Shown here: positions 33,193-43,629 of the stretch, piece by piece
How positions within the stretch are numbered: the first letter of the stretch is position 1
Layout of the letters: every line of letters starts with the position of its first letter
NCBI RefSeq assembly: GCF_035046505.1
Contig: NC_089823.1
Location: forward strand, 674,767 to 738,766
Length of the DNA: 64,000 nt
From: Tiliqua scincoides
Lineage: Eukaryota > Chordata > Lepidosauria > Squamata > Scincidae
Direction of reading: 5' to 3'
Program-made: the position numbers and the translations under genes
Notes under the pieces: generated by a model
Told to the model about the DNA's origin: nothing
Seen by the model: the letters and a program-made list of their open reading frames with translations, nothing else
Databases searched by the model: none

Positions 33193-34146
33193 TCAGGCGG
33201 CCTTGCGGTGGAGCCCCCGCAGCACCCGTTCTCGAATCTGCTTGGTCCTCACCCCATAGATGACGGGGTTCACTGTTGGGGGCACCAGCAGGTAGACGTT
33301 GGCCATGAGGATGTGGACGTGGTGTGGGATGCTGCCGTGGCTGAAGCGGTGGGTGAGGAACGTGAAGACTGCTGTGGTGTAGAAGATGAGGATGACACAG
33401 ATGTGGGAGCCGCAGGTCCTCAGGGCCTTCAGCCCAGCCTCCTTGGAGGGCAGGCGGCAGGCGGTGCGCAGGATCAGGCCGTAGGACAGCCCAATGAAGA
33501 GCACATCAAAGGCGCCAATGAGGGACGCCACTGCCAGGCTGTAGGCCTTTGTGCCCACCGGGTCTGCACAGGCGAGCTTGACTATGGCCATGAACTCACA
33601 GTAGCTGTGGGCAACGACTGTGGTCCTGCAGAACGGCAGCTGCCCCACCAGGAATGGGTGTGGAAAGAAGAATACCATGCCCCTGGCAAGCACTGCAGCC
33701 CCAATCCTGGCGATGTGGGTCCCTGTGAGAATCACAGTGTGCCGCAGTGGGTGGCAAATGGCCACGTAGCGGTCGTACGCCATGGCCAGGAAGAAGCCGG
33801 ACTCCATGGCTGTGAGCATGTGGATGAAGAACATCTGGGTCAGGCAGCTGCTGAAGCTGATGTGGCCTGCCCCGAGCCAGAAGATGGCCAGCATCTTGGG
33901 CAGGGCAGAGGTGGACAGCAGCAGGTCGGTGAGGGACAGCATGCCCAGGAAGAGGTACATGGGCTGGTGGAGGCTGGGCTCAGTCTTGATGACCACAAGG
34001 ACGGTGCAGTTGCCCAGGAGGGCAAAGAGGTACATGGAGCAGAAGGGCAGGGCCAGCCAGGTGTGCAAGGACTCCAGGCCGGGAATGCCGAGGAGGAGGA
34101 AGGCTGCAGGGCTGGCCTGCGAGAGGTTGGAGGGAGGGGGCTGCAT
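33193..34146 (-). CDS. Class I olfactory receptor, intact
   Basis: A 317-residue single-exon odorant GPCR. The ATG at 34146 gives MQPPPSNLSQASPAAF with a glycosylation site at Asn7; the in-frame extension to 34233 lacks receptor character. Motifs: LLLGIPGLESLHTW (17-30), SLHQPMYLFLGMLSLTDL (58-75), TM3 cysteine at 101, MFFIHMLTAMESGFFLAMAY, DRYVAIC (DRY 125-127), FFFPHPFLVGQLPFC, HSYCEFMAIVKLACAD, SKEAGLKALRTCGSHICVIL in TM6, FLTHRFSHGSIPHHVHI and NPVIYGVRTKQIR. It is the closest relative of the gene at 51270-52232 in this window, sharing MESGFFLAMAYDRYVAIC and LPSKEAGLKAL. Class I, 51/52-like. One residue is inserted in HRFSHGSIP compared with HRFGHNVP. No defect is seen. Confidence 0.95.
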   Translation of the reverse strand: MQPPPSNLSQASPAAFLLLGIPGLESLHTWLALPFCSMYLFALLGNCTVLVVIKTEPSLHQPMYLFLGMLSLTDLLLSTSALPKMLAIFWLGAGHISFSSCLTQMFFIHMLTAMESGFFLAMAYDRYVAICHPLRHTVILTGTHIARIGAAVLARGMVFFFPHPFLVGQLPFCRTTVVAHSYCEFMAIVKLACADPVGTKAYSLAVASLIGAFDVLFIGLSYGLILRTACRLPSKEAGLKALRTCGSHICVILIFYTTAVFTFLTHRFSHGSIPHHVHILMANVYLLVPPTVNPVIYGVRTKQIRERVLRGLHRKAA

Positions 34147-35479
34147 GCTGGAGTCAGGTGCTCTCACTCGGCTCCCTTTCACACGATGGGCCACCGCGAC
34201 ACCCGACTTGCGGCAGGCAGCTGCGTGGAGCAAACGGGCCGTGAACTCAAATCGTTCGCAGAGAAGTGCCTCCGCCTTGCAAGGAGCTGGATCCCAGGCC
34301 CGACCAGGACCGATGGGGGCCTCTCTTCTCTTCTTATCTGCGGAAACACTTGCAAAATGTGGTCCTCTGCACTGCAGCCAGAGTTATCTCAGACTGCGGT
34401 GCACTGGCGTAGCAACCTGCAGGGCGAGGGGCAGGGGGAGAGGGGTATGGTGCTGCCATTTGTAACTAGCCCCCCTCACCCATTTTACTGGATAAACTGG
34501 GGAAAGGGAGTGCTTGCTGCTCGAAAGGCATTAGGATGCTGCCTTGGGAAAAGCTCCCTCCCTCCCAGGGCAGCAGGGAACCCCCAAATCCAATGAGCCG
34601 CCTTAAAAGCAAACCAGTAGGGAATGAGGCAGTCGGACAGACCTGGCAACCAACTCCCTCCAGAGCGAACTGTGACCAGGCGGATGACGGAGTCAGTTTA
34701 ATCCGGTATTTCAAAGTCTACAAAGGTACCAAAACCGTGGAGAGGCAAATGTAGGGTGAAGAACAAAGCCTGAGAAAGAAACAGAAGGAGCAGGGAGGTT
34801 GCGGACGGAGCTGCAGAGGTTGGCAAGGACGCCAGAGGGTGGAGCGACCCTAGATGTGTCTGTGCTGAGGCTGTCTCAGGGTTCTGGCCCTGGCGTCGCA
34901 CAAGCAGCAAGGTGAGCAGGCTGGCCTCCCACGGAGCGCCACTTTCCTCTGATCCTGGGCCTGGGCCTGTTGTGGATGCCAGTGGCTTCCACCTGTGGGA
35001 TTTGGCCTGTGGGGAGGGTCCTTGGCGTCCTGCGCAGCTGGACTTCTCATTCAACTGAGTTGCCCCAAAGCCGCATCCTGCTTACTGGACAGTTGGGGAA
35101 AAGAAGATGCTCAACCGAGACACCCGATCACAACTGGGCAATGCGTCCACGGCCCCCTTGGGGCGCCAGAGCATTACAGAGGCCTCTGAGGGGCTAAAAA
35201 GGTCCAAACTGGTGGAAACTATGCACCCAAATCAGGGCCTCGGAGAGGAATTTTATCAGGGGCTACCAAGTTTCTTTTGAGCCCTTTCCAAAGAGGGAGG
35301 TGGTGGAAATGGGGGTGTCCAGAATGGGGGCAAAACAGGCAGGGTAAAGAGGCAGCAGCGGGAATAGTCTTTGGAGCCCAGGTCTACCAGTCTTCCCAGT
35401 GCAGCGCTCAGGTCTATCTGCCTGCCCGGCATTGGCAACTAGATACAGCAAATGGAAAACCAAACACACTCCTAAGTCT
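34147..35479. other. Upstream flank of the receptor at 33.2 kb
   Basis: No repeat family or exon was recognised. It may include the promoter and non-coding exon of the receptor. Confidence 0.4.
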
Positions 35480-35602
35480 CTCTAAAATTTCTCAAATATA
35501 GAAAATCATTGCAGGCGATGAGTATCCTGTATTTAGGCTCACACTAGAATGGAAAGTGTCCTCTGCGCACCAAAACTGACTTCTGCAGCAGCTGCAGTCA
35601 TA
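35480..35602. repeat. Block repeated upstream of two receptor genes, copy 2 (left part)
   Basis: It matches 21830-21950: AGGCTCACACTAGAATGG, AAAGTGTCCTCTG and ACTTCTGCAGCAGCTGCAGT. It is interrupted at 35603 by a CR1 and resumes at 36478. It lies 1.3 kb upstream of the receptor at 33193-34146. Confidence 0.6.
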
Positions 35603-36477
35603 AGAACATAAGAACATAAGAACAGCCCCACTGGATCAGGCCATAGGCCCATCTAGTCCAGCTTCCTGTATCTCACAGCGGCCCACCAAATGCCCCAGGG
35701 AGCACACCAGATAACAAGAGACCTCATCCTGGTGCCCTCCCTTGCATCTGGCATTCTGACATAACCCATTTCTAAAATCAGGAGGTTGCGCATACACATC
35801 ATGGCTTGTACCCCATAATGGATTTTTCCCCCAGAAACTCGTCCAATCCCCTTTTAAAGGCGTCTAGGCTAGACGCCAGCACCACATCCTGTGGCAAGGA
35901 GTTCCACAGACCGACCACGCGCTGAGTAAAGAAATATTTTCTTTTGTCTGTCCTAACCCGCCCAACACTCAATTTTAGTGGATGTCCCCTGGTTCTGGTA
36001 TTATGTGAAAGTGTAAAGAGCATCTCCCTATCCACTCTGTCCATCCCCTGCATAATTTTGTATGTCTCAATCATGTCCCCCCTCAAGCGTCTCTTTTCTA
36101 GGCTGAAGAGGCCCAAACGCCGTAGCCTTTCCTCATAAGGAAGGTGCCCCAGCCCCGTAATCATCTTAGTCGCTCTCTTTTGCACCTTTTCCATTTCCAC
36201 TATGTCTTTTTTGAGATGCGGCGACCAGAACTGGACACAATACTCCAGGTGTGGCCTTACCATCGATTTGTACAACGGCATTATAATACTAACCGTTTTG
36301 TTCTCAATACCCTTCCTAATGATCCCAAGCATAGAATTGGCCTTCTTCACTGCCGCCGCACATTGGGTCGACACTTTCATCGACCTGTCCACCACCACCC
36401 CAAGATCTCTCTCCTGATCTGTCACAGAGAGCTCAGAACCCATCAGCCTATATCTAAAGTTTTGATTTTTTGCCCTG
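35603..36477 (-). mobile_element. CR1 LINE 3' fragment, antisense, open frame
   Basis: The minus-strand frame 36443-35799 is open for 214 codons (MGSELSVTDQERDLGVVVDR to DEFLGEKSIMGYKP). It is very close to the copy at the left edge, so it is a recent 5'-truncated insertion. The tail of AAGAACAT octamers lies at 35603-35622. Confidence 0.94.
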
Positions 36478-36880
36478 AGTTCTGAGCCCCTCTACACGCC
36501 TTCATGGTAAGCGAATTCACAAGCCAAAACCTTTAGCAGGTCTGTTTCCACCCAGATGTGACACTGTTAACGACCACAAGTGCACACATTTGGGCCCTGT
36601 TGCATATATGCAATGTTGGGCAGATAGGGTTTAAGGAATGTATGCATTCCTGGGCCTGGTGTGTATGGCTTGTGGCAGTAGTCACTGCCATGTGCCCACG
36701 GTAATGCCCCCAGCATCCTGTGTGGGCAGTGAGTCGGGGTGAGACTGGAAAAATGTCAGATCCCAGGAAATTTCAGGGCCCCTCCTTTGGCTCCTGGGCC
36801 CCCTTTCTTCACCTGAGCCCGGGTACAAATTACTCCCTTTACCCCCCTCTCCTAGGCCCTGACCCAAATGGAGGGGAAGT
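36478..36880. repeat. Block repeated upstream of two receptor genes, copy 2 (right part)
   Basis: It shares CACAAGCCAAA, TTCCTGGGCCTGG, GTGGGCAGTGAGT, GATCCCAGGAAATTTC and GGGTACAAATT with 21975-22210 in the same order and strand. The CR1 at 35603-36477 is a later insertion into it. Confidence 0.6.
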
Positions 36881-36907
36881 TGAGTTTCTCATGACCCCCC
36901 TCAATAT

Positions 36908-37095
36908 ACCCAAGGCTGCAATCCTATGTCTACTTTCCTGCAAGTAAGCTCCACTGAACACAACGGACTTACTTCTGAATAGATGTGCACCGGCTTGCGC
37001 TGTAAGTCAGGTTTCGGTCCTACACACACTTCCCTGGGAGCAAGTCCCACAGAGTACAATGGGATTTGCACCTGAGTGGATGCGCATAGCACTGC
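36908..37095. repeat. Short squamate repeat fragments
   Basis: GGCTGCAATCCTATG, CTTACTTCTGAATAGATG, then CCTGGGAGCAAGTCCCACAG and TGAGTGGATGCGCATAG: two adjacent units of the repeat seen at 31.2 kb. The rest up to 37770 is unrecognised. Confidence 0.5.
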
Positions 37096-37773
37096 ACTGC
37101 CGGCCTCAGCTACTCGTCTGGTGTGGTGGCCCTGGGTTCACAACACACCAGCTGCTCCCTACTGCAGAGGTGCCGCTTCCTGCTGGTCCCGCTCCATTTT
37201 GAAAGGGAGGAATTAGCAGGGTCGACACCAGCTCAAAGCAGCAGCAACGAGAGAACCAATGGAGAAAGTGCCGAGAAGAGCAGCCCCCTCCGGAGGAGGA
37301 CAAACCTTCCATCAGAGGAGGGGGAAAGACTGAAGGCCCTGGAGACTCTCCAGGTCTCCAGCCCCAAAGTGGCCACAAGGCAGCTCGGAGGCAAGGGAAC
37401 AAATGCGCTGTTCCCATGAGGAGGCCTCCCGGACTGCTCCACCACCACAGGATGCAGCGCACGCCCCTTGGGCAAGATGGAAAAGTGGGCAGGGTCAGGC
37501 CATAGGAGTCTCCACTTGTTTACAGGAGCTGGGGTGGGGGCATGATGGCTTGGCACAGGCACAGGGGGGTGGCTTGTTGCAGAGACCGTCCAAGATAGAA
37601 CCAAGGCATGAAGGTCATGTGGAGGGTCCCGACACACGTGAGCATAGAGAAGGTTTAGAACAAGCAAAAAGGGGGTCACCCCTTCCCCTTCTCCCCCATA
37701 CAGTTGGAAACCATCTGGTGATGGCTGTTTGGAGAATGACCAATTTACATGCCAACCAAGAGTGGCATCTCTC

Positions 37774-37878
<105 letters not shown>

Positions 37879-37887
37879 TGCAATGCC

Positions 37888-38305
37888 TTCATTGCAAATG
37901 CCTTCTCACAGTTCCTCACCCTGCGGGGACGGGGAACTACCTTTAATCAAAGAATACAGCTAGCCAGTGAAGTAATGAGCTCGCCTGCGGATAGAAAAAG
38001 TTAACCAATAAGCTGTGCAAACTACAAAAAGATGTTATAAAAGCTTTAGTCTTCCTTTGTTCAGTGCTACACTGATCATGTTGGATCAGGTGTAACCCGC
38101 TTGCAAGTGAATAAACAAAAAGTCTTGTGACTGTAAGTCCTCACTGGTCTTTGATGTGTCTCTTTGCATCTAACCCCACACAGTGTTAAAGCTGAACTTG
38201 CCCATCAAGTCCCCAAGACTGGGCAGCAGTCCTTTATTGATTCTTTTGGATATCTGTTTTGTGTCCCTTTTAATAAAGCTGTAATCACTTATTGGACTAT
38301 TTCTC
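37888..38305 (+). mobile_element. LTR-like element, copy 2
   Basis: It has a CCAAT motif (AACCAATAAGC near 38003), a TATA box (TTATAAAAG near 38035) and AATAAA near 38110, in the order and spacing of an LTR promoter and polyadenylation region. It is the reverse complement of 28074-28491 over the whole 418 bases, with no difference seen. No internal genes are attached. The family is not identified, and the ends lack a clear target duplication. Confidence 0.6.
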
Positions 38306-38328
38306 CTGTTCCAAGTCTCCTGAATTGG

Positions 38329-38413
38329 AACATAAGAAGAGCCCTCCTGGATCAGGCCAAAGGCCCTTCTAGTCCAGCTTCCTGTATCTCATAGTGGTCC
38401 ACCAAGTGCTTAT
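38329..38413 (-). mobile_element. CR1 tail-only insertion
   Basis: About 85 bases of the extreme CR1 3' end in antisense (GAACATAAGAAGAGCCCTCC to GGTCCACCAAGTGC). It is strongly 5'-truncated. Confidence 0.8.
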
Positions 38414-38696
38414 TTTTAATATATTAGACTTGATGCTCCCATGGGATGTGACTGCATCTGGGGAAATGTTACACATCTGTACTTTTATCAGGCTACTCTG
38501 TATATGCTTTTAACAATGATAGTAAATGGAACTTACTCCTGGGTAAGAGTGGATAGGATTTCAGCCTAGGATTGTTAAAAATTTTCCTGCTTGATGATGT
38601 CACTTCTGGTCATGACCTCATTTCCATTGGATCCTGACAGATTCTCATTCTAAAAAGTGCGTCCTAGTGCGGAAAGTTTGAGAACCATTACAAGCC

Positions 38697-38933
38697 TATA
38701 TGTGAAGTTTTGATTTTCTGCCCCAATGTGGATGACTTTACACTTACTTACATTGAAATGCATCTGCCATTTTGCTGCCCAGTCTCCCAGTTTGGAGAGA
38801 TTCTTCTAGAGCTCTTCACAATTTATTCTGGTCTCCAACATCTGGAAAAGTTTTGTGTCATCTGCAAACTTGGACACCTCACTGCTCAACCCTGTCTCCA
38901 CATCATTTATGAACAGGTTGAAAAGCACCGGTC
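38697..38933 (-). mobile_element. Outer CR1 fragment, first part
   Basis: Minus-strand RT region including FADDTKLF-type sequence (codons at 38857-38868 read FADD) and VSKFADDT context. It breaks off after AAAAGCACCGGT and resumes at 39747 with CCCAGAACAGATCCTTGGGG, which would be contiguous in an uninterrupted CR1. It is older than the copy that splits it. Confidence 0.88.
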
Positions 38934-39240
38934 ATAAGAACATAAGAACGCAAGAAGAGCACCACTGGATCAGGCCAAAGGTCCATCTAGTCCAGCTTCC
39001 TGTAACTCACAGTGGCCCGCCAAATGCTTCAGGGAACACACTAGACAACAGACACAACCTGCCTCCTGGTGCCCTCCCCTGCATCTGGCAATCAGAGGCA
39101 GCCTACCTCTATCTTGCACATACCCACCATGACTTGTAACCCGTAATGAACTTTTCCTCCAGAAATTTGCCCAATCCCCTCTTAAAGGCATCTAGGCAAG
39201 ATGCTGTCACTGCTTCCTGTGGCAAGGAGTGCCACAGACT
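38934..39240 (-). mobile_element. Inner CR1 fragment, 3' part, inserted in the outer CR1
   Basis: It starts with the tail (CATAAGAACATAAGAACGC), runs through the 3' UTR and the end of the coding region, and is interrupted at 39241 by a SINE. It resumes at 39598. Confidence 0.88.
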
Positions 39241-39597
39241 AATTATAATATATATAATAATAATATACAGTATTTATATACCGCCTTTCTTGGTCTTTAT
39301 TCAAGACTTTATTCAAGGCGGTTTACATAGGCAGACTTATTAAATCCATGCAGGGATTTTTACAAATTGAAAGAAGGTTCTTTCTTTCAAGAACCACTAC
39401 ATTCAAGGTGTTACACTCCGATCTGGTTTAACATTCTGGCCTCCATCCTCCCACGCTCCGAGCAGATGGAACAGCTCAGCTGCAGCTTGCCAGCTGCTTC
39501 AAGGTCGCACGGTGCCGGTGGCCTCGAACTGGCGACCTTGTGGATGTTAATCTTCAGGCAAATGGAGGCTCTACCCTCTAGACCAGACCTCCTGCCC
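39241..39597 (-). mobile_element. tRNA-derived SINE inserted in the inner CR1
   Basis: The reverse complement has an A-box-like TGGTCTAGAGGGTAGAGCC, a B-box-like AGTTCGAGGCC, a body shared with 16833-17147, and a tail AGAAAGGCGGTATATAAAT. The CR1 context CACAGACTAATTA on the left recurs as CACACTAATTACAC on the right, a target duplication of about 9-12 bases. This copy retains more of the tRNA head than the one at 16.8 kb. Confidence 0.88.
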
Positions 39598-39746
39598 ACA
39601 CTAATTACACACTGGGTCAAGAAATATTTTCTTCTGTCTGTCCCAACTCTCTCAACACTCAACTTTAGTGGATGTCCCATGGTTCTGGTGTTATGTGAGA
39701 GGGAAAAGAGCGTCTCTCTATCCGCTCTACCCAGCCCATGTATAAT
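39598..39746 (-). mobile_element. Inner CR1 fragment, 5' end
   Basis: It continues 38934-39240 (C-terminal RT region) and ends at CCATGTATAATTT, its 5' truncation point, next to the resumed outer CR1. Confidence 0.87.
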
Positions 39747-39893
39747 TTCTCCCAGAACAGATCCTTGGGGCACTCCACTTTTCACCTTTCTCCATTGTGA
39801 AAACTGCCCGTTGACACCCACTCTCTGCTTCCTGTTCCTCAACCAATTCCTAATCCAGGAGAGGATCTGCTGTGGAGTTCCCTGACTGCGGAG
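39747..39893 (-). mobile_element. Outer CR1 fragment, second part
   Basis: The minus strand encodes KQRVGVNGQFSQWRKVKSGV and PQGSVLG, joining directly to the sequence at 38933 in the CR1 order. The 5' end is near 39893. Confidence 0.87.
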
Positions 39894-39961
39894 TTAGCCA
39901 CCTTGGGGCCCTCTGGAGAGAAAGGTGGGGTAGAAATGCAGTAAATAAATGAATGAATGAA
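39894..39961 (+). repeat. L2-like 3' end
   Basis: TAGCCACCTTGGGGCCCTCT then GAGAAAGGTGGGGTAGAAAT then AATAAATGAATGAATGA. The same end type as at 30.3 kb in the opposite orientation. Confidence 0.6.
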
Positions 39962-41267
39962 TTAGCCCAGGATTGGCTGCAGGAAAGACCAGCTCGAGTG
40001 CCTGAATTCTTTCTCCGGGATTCTCTTCCCACTTGAAGAGGGATCCGGGCAAGGAATCACTTTCAGAAAAATACTCTGACAGCCATTCTGTATTCAGGGG
40101 TTTTGCTGTGATGAAACTTGCCAGTCTTCCCCATGAAATGCCTGCCCAGGTAGCAATGCCTCTTGTGGCCCAGGAAGCAAGTGGGAAACGCTCCTGGCGC
40201 AGCTGGTCAGGGAGGTGAATTTTCACGAAATTTTCATGTTACCTAAAAGCACAGCCTGCGGGGGGGGGGGGGGCACAGAGGCCTTTGTGATGTTTCTCCC
40301 CTCCTCTGTACAACCTGGGACTGGGCTGGGCTGGGCTGGTTGTAACAGGAACCCAGGAATTGCCTGCAGGGCTGCAAGGCTTGGCTGCTTCTCTGCCTGC
40401 CTGCCTGCCTGCCTGGGCATCTGCTTAGCTCCAGGGTGCCCTGTGAAAGGGGGAAGGGGAGTGGCCACTGCTCTGAGACAGAGGAGCCCACACTGCCCTG
40501 CATGCAGCTGTCCCAGGTGCACGTCCTGGAGCATCTCCAGGTCTGTCAGAGAAAACTCTGGGCTGAAACACTGGAGAGCCACTGCCAACACCTGGCACTT
40601 ACACAGCTGAGTGAAAGTGGTCCCTCGTGGTAGCTAGGGCTCCCCACACTGCAGCAGCTTCCTGGGGGGAGCAGCCACCCTGCCAGACTTGTCCCAGCCG
40701 CAACCAGAAGAGTGTGCAGCCTGCCTTGGTGGTGCAGCTGGTGCCCAAGAGGCGGTGCAGTTCTGTGCGGCTTCCAGGGCAGCTACTTCCAGCTTATACA
40801 TGGGCTCTTCTGGGCAGCTTCAAGGCCCCAGTGATGCAGCTGCTGCAGGCAGGCAGGCAGGCAGGCAGGCAGCAGAGTCCCACTGCCAGGGACCAGTATA
40901 GTCCCTGCTTACTGCAAAGGAGCCCCTGCCCCAGGCCAGCAGGAGGTGCAGGGCTCGGGTGGGATGTTGCTGGCTGGCTGTAGAGCACACTCACTGCCAC
41001 AGGTACGGCATCTAGAACGTGCTGACGAGTCACAAGGCCACCTGCTCGTGGGATCCATTCGCTTGGGCAAGCATCCTGTAGCAGAGGTCCAGGCCTGCCA
41101 CCTGCAAGCCACCTCAACACCAGGTGTTGAGCCACGTGGGGGATGGAGAGGGTGGAGTCAGCCATCTGAGCCCATTCTCACAACCATCTCCCTTCTGAAA
41201 ATACTCAAAAGATTCCAAGCTGCTAAGTCTCCCTCCTTGCATCTGCACCAAACTTGGAGGGATGGTT
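39962..41267. other. Intergenic stretch with simple repeats
   Basis: A G tract at 40260-40272, a (GCCT)n run at about 40394-40415 and a (GCAG)n run at about 40845-40870. No gene was recognised; the frames across the GCAG run are compositional. Confidence 0.6.
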
Positions 41268-42245
41268 AGAACATAGGAAGAGCTCCCCTGGATCAGGCCA
41301 CAGACCCATCTAGTCCAGCTTCCTATATCTTACAGCAGCCCCACCAAATGCCCCAGGGAGCACACCAGATAACAAGAGACCTCATCCTGGTGCCCTCCCT
41401 TGCATCTGGCATTCTGACATGGCCCATTTCTAAAATCAGGAGGTTGTGCATACGCATCATGGCTTGTACCCTGTAATGGATTTTTCCTCCAGAAACTTGT
41501 CCAATCCCCTTTTAAAGGCGTCCAGGCCAGACACCATCACCACATCCTGTGGCAAGGAGTTCCACAGACCAACCACACGCTGAGTAAAGAAATATTTTCT
41601 TTTGTCTGTCCTAACCCTCCCAACACTCAATGTTAGTGGATGTCCCCTGGTTCTGGTGTTGTGTGAGAAGGAAAAGAGCATCTCTCTATCCACTTTATCC
41701 TTCCCCTGCATAATTTTGTATGTCTCAACCATGTCCCCCCTCAGGTGCCTCTTTTCTAGGCTGAAGAGGCCCAAACGCTGCAGCCTTTCCTCATAAGGAA
41801 GGTGCCCCAGCCCAGTAATCATCTTAGTCGCTCTCTTTTGCACCTTTTCCATTTCCACTATGTCCTTTTTGAGACGAGGCGACCAGAACTGGACACAATA
41901 CTCCAGGTATGGCCTGACCATCGATTTGTACAACGGCATTATAATATTAGCTGTTTTGTTCAATACTTTTTCTAATGATCCCAAGCATAGAATTGGCCTT
42001 CTTTACCGCCGTTGCACATTGGGTTGAAACTTTCATCGACCTGTCCACCACCACCCCAAGATCTCTCTCCTGATCTGTCACAGACAGCTCAGCCTATATG
42101 TGAAGTTTGGATTTTTTGCCCCAATGTGCATGACTTTACACTTACTGACATTGAAACACACCTGCCATTTTGCTGCCTATTCTGCCAGTTTGGAGAGATC
42201 CTTCTGGAGCTCCTCACAATCATTTCTGGTCTTCACCACCCAAAA
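41268..42245 (-). mobile_element. CR1 LINE 3' fragment, antisense, mostly open frame
   Basis: The minus-strand frame 41984-41457 is open for 175 codons ([20 protein letters not shown] to FLEEKSITGYKP). Upstream the frame is shifted, and the copy ends at GTCTTCACCACCC near 42240, just before the FADD region. Confidence 0.93.
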
Positions 42246-42344
42246 ATGGTGACAATTGGGACCCACCCATGATGGTGGAAATTGCGACCGACTTACTCTG
42301 TGCCATGATGGCAGCATGATGAGCTGGCAGGTGCAGGTTCAGTG

Positions 42345-42525
42345 ACTGATCCTCCTTCTGGGCTTATCAGTACAGGTGTGAAAATGGTAAACGCAAAACA
42401 GCACAATTAACACAAAATTAGCATCAAAAATGAAATAAAATGATTTTCACTAATAAACCCAAACCGCCCCCCTTTCAACTCTCAGTGCTGCCTCCTGGTC
42501 CTGCTTTCTTTCCGCATGAGATGCA
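42345..42525 (-). repeat. Unclassified dispersed repeat, copy 2
   Basis: It is the reverse complement of the pattern at 14508-14655 (CACTAATAAACCCAAACC, AAAATGAAATAAAATG and a C-rich stretch). The family is unknown. Confidence 0.5.
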
Positions 42526-43629
42526 GAGGCTTCTGCAGGGCCTCCAAAAGCTGGAAAGATCCAGCCAGACATCAGGGGTTCACTATTGGTGCAGTGCCAG
42601 TTTCCACGGCTTGATGGCTTCAGCTTGCATTTTTCAGAAGGTCCCATTCCTCTCTCAGGGGCTTCTCCTCATGACCCCTGCAAGAAGGTGGGGTGCTGGG
42701 TGTTGCAAGCAAGCACACTGGCTATGGTTGTGTGGTGAAAGGCTGCTCCTGCCACTCTGTGCTAAAAGAAGTCTGAGCTGGGCAGGTGAAACAGCCCATT
42801 GATGCATGCAGGGGATTCCCCCCAGGAATATTTGTCTCTGTTCTGTACCCTGCCCGGATGTTCTAGATTTGTATGATTTTGTGTGGTTTTTTCTTGGCTT
42901 TTTTGCATGCTCCCCTTGAATTGAAGCATCTGCCATTTGCCCTTTATTCCTTTGCTGTTTTCCATGACCCCCACCTGCTTCCTCCAGCACCCATCCAAGA
43001 GCTCTGGAAGGCCTGTGGGCTGCACCTGCTTTCACTATATCAGCCAATCACTCTCCTATTGCACATATACTCTTTCTGATCACTTTAACAGTGCATAATT
43101 TTTTAAAAAAATGATAACTTGGAATAAAAACACAAAGCACTGCAAGAAAAACAAACAAACCAAACACCATTTTCTAACACCTCTACTTATGTGAGCGGAC
43201 TCTGGCTTGTTGATGGCCCCATAAGAGTCTAGGCATCGCTGTGTCTATGTCAAATGGATGCCTTGTGATCATGTCCTATTGCAGAACGGCCTTCTCCACA
43301 GCTGCCACAAGCTGTTCCTGTCAAGGCCTTTCACCACAATGGATCAAGATTCCTTTTCTGGTTAGTCCAGACTTGCTCAATTTCTATAAAATCAGGAAAA
43401 AAGGTTTCAGTCTGGTGTGCACCTCTTGACACTGACTGACTGAATGCTTTGCTTGTCTAGCCCATGCTCACAGGTACTGACCACCTTGCAGCAGATGCTA
43501 CTGCAGTTTTTGATTTTAATAAGAACTCCTGAGGTTCAATGCTCTCCTGGGTGGGTTTCTTCCCCAGATTGCCCCCCACCTGGTCTCTGTAGTCTGGGAT
43601 GTTGGCAGAGGACTCCACCATAGGATGTT
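42526..43629. other. Intergenic stretch, nothing recognised
   Basis: AT-rich around 43085-43190 and otherwise mixed. No gene or firm repeat assignment. Confidence 0.5.

Noticed and set aside
33166-34596. 476-codon plus-strand frame opposite the receptor gene; similar long antisense frames at 10201-11127, 19982-20869, 50955-52112 and 60334-61344
   Set aside because: All five lie opposite receptor genes and arise from GC-rich third codon positions that remove stop codons. The translations are rich in G, H, E and Q and match no family.
40394-40870. Runs of GCCT and GCAG units considered as a repeat array or CRISPR-like structure
   Set aside because: They are simple tetranucleotide repeats without spacers.
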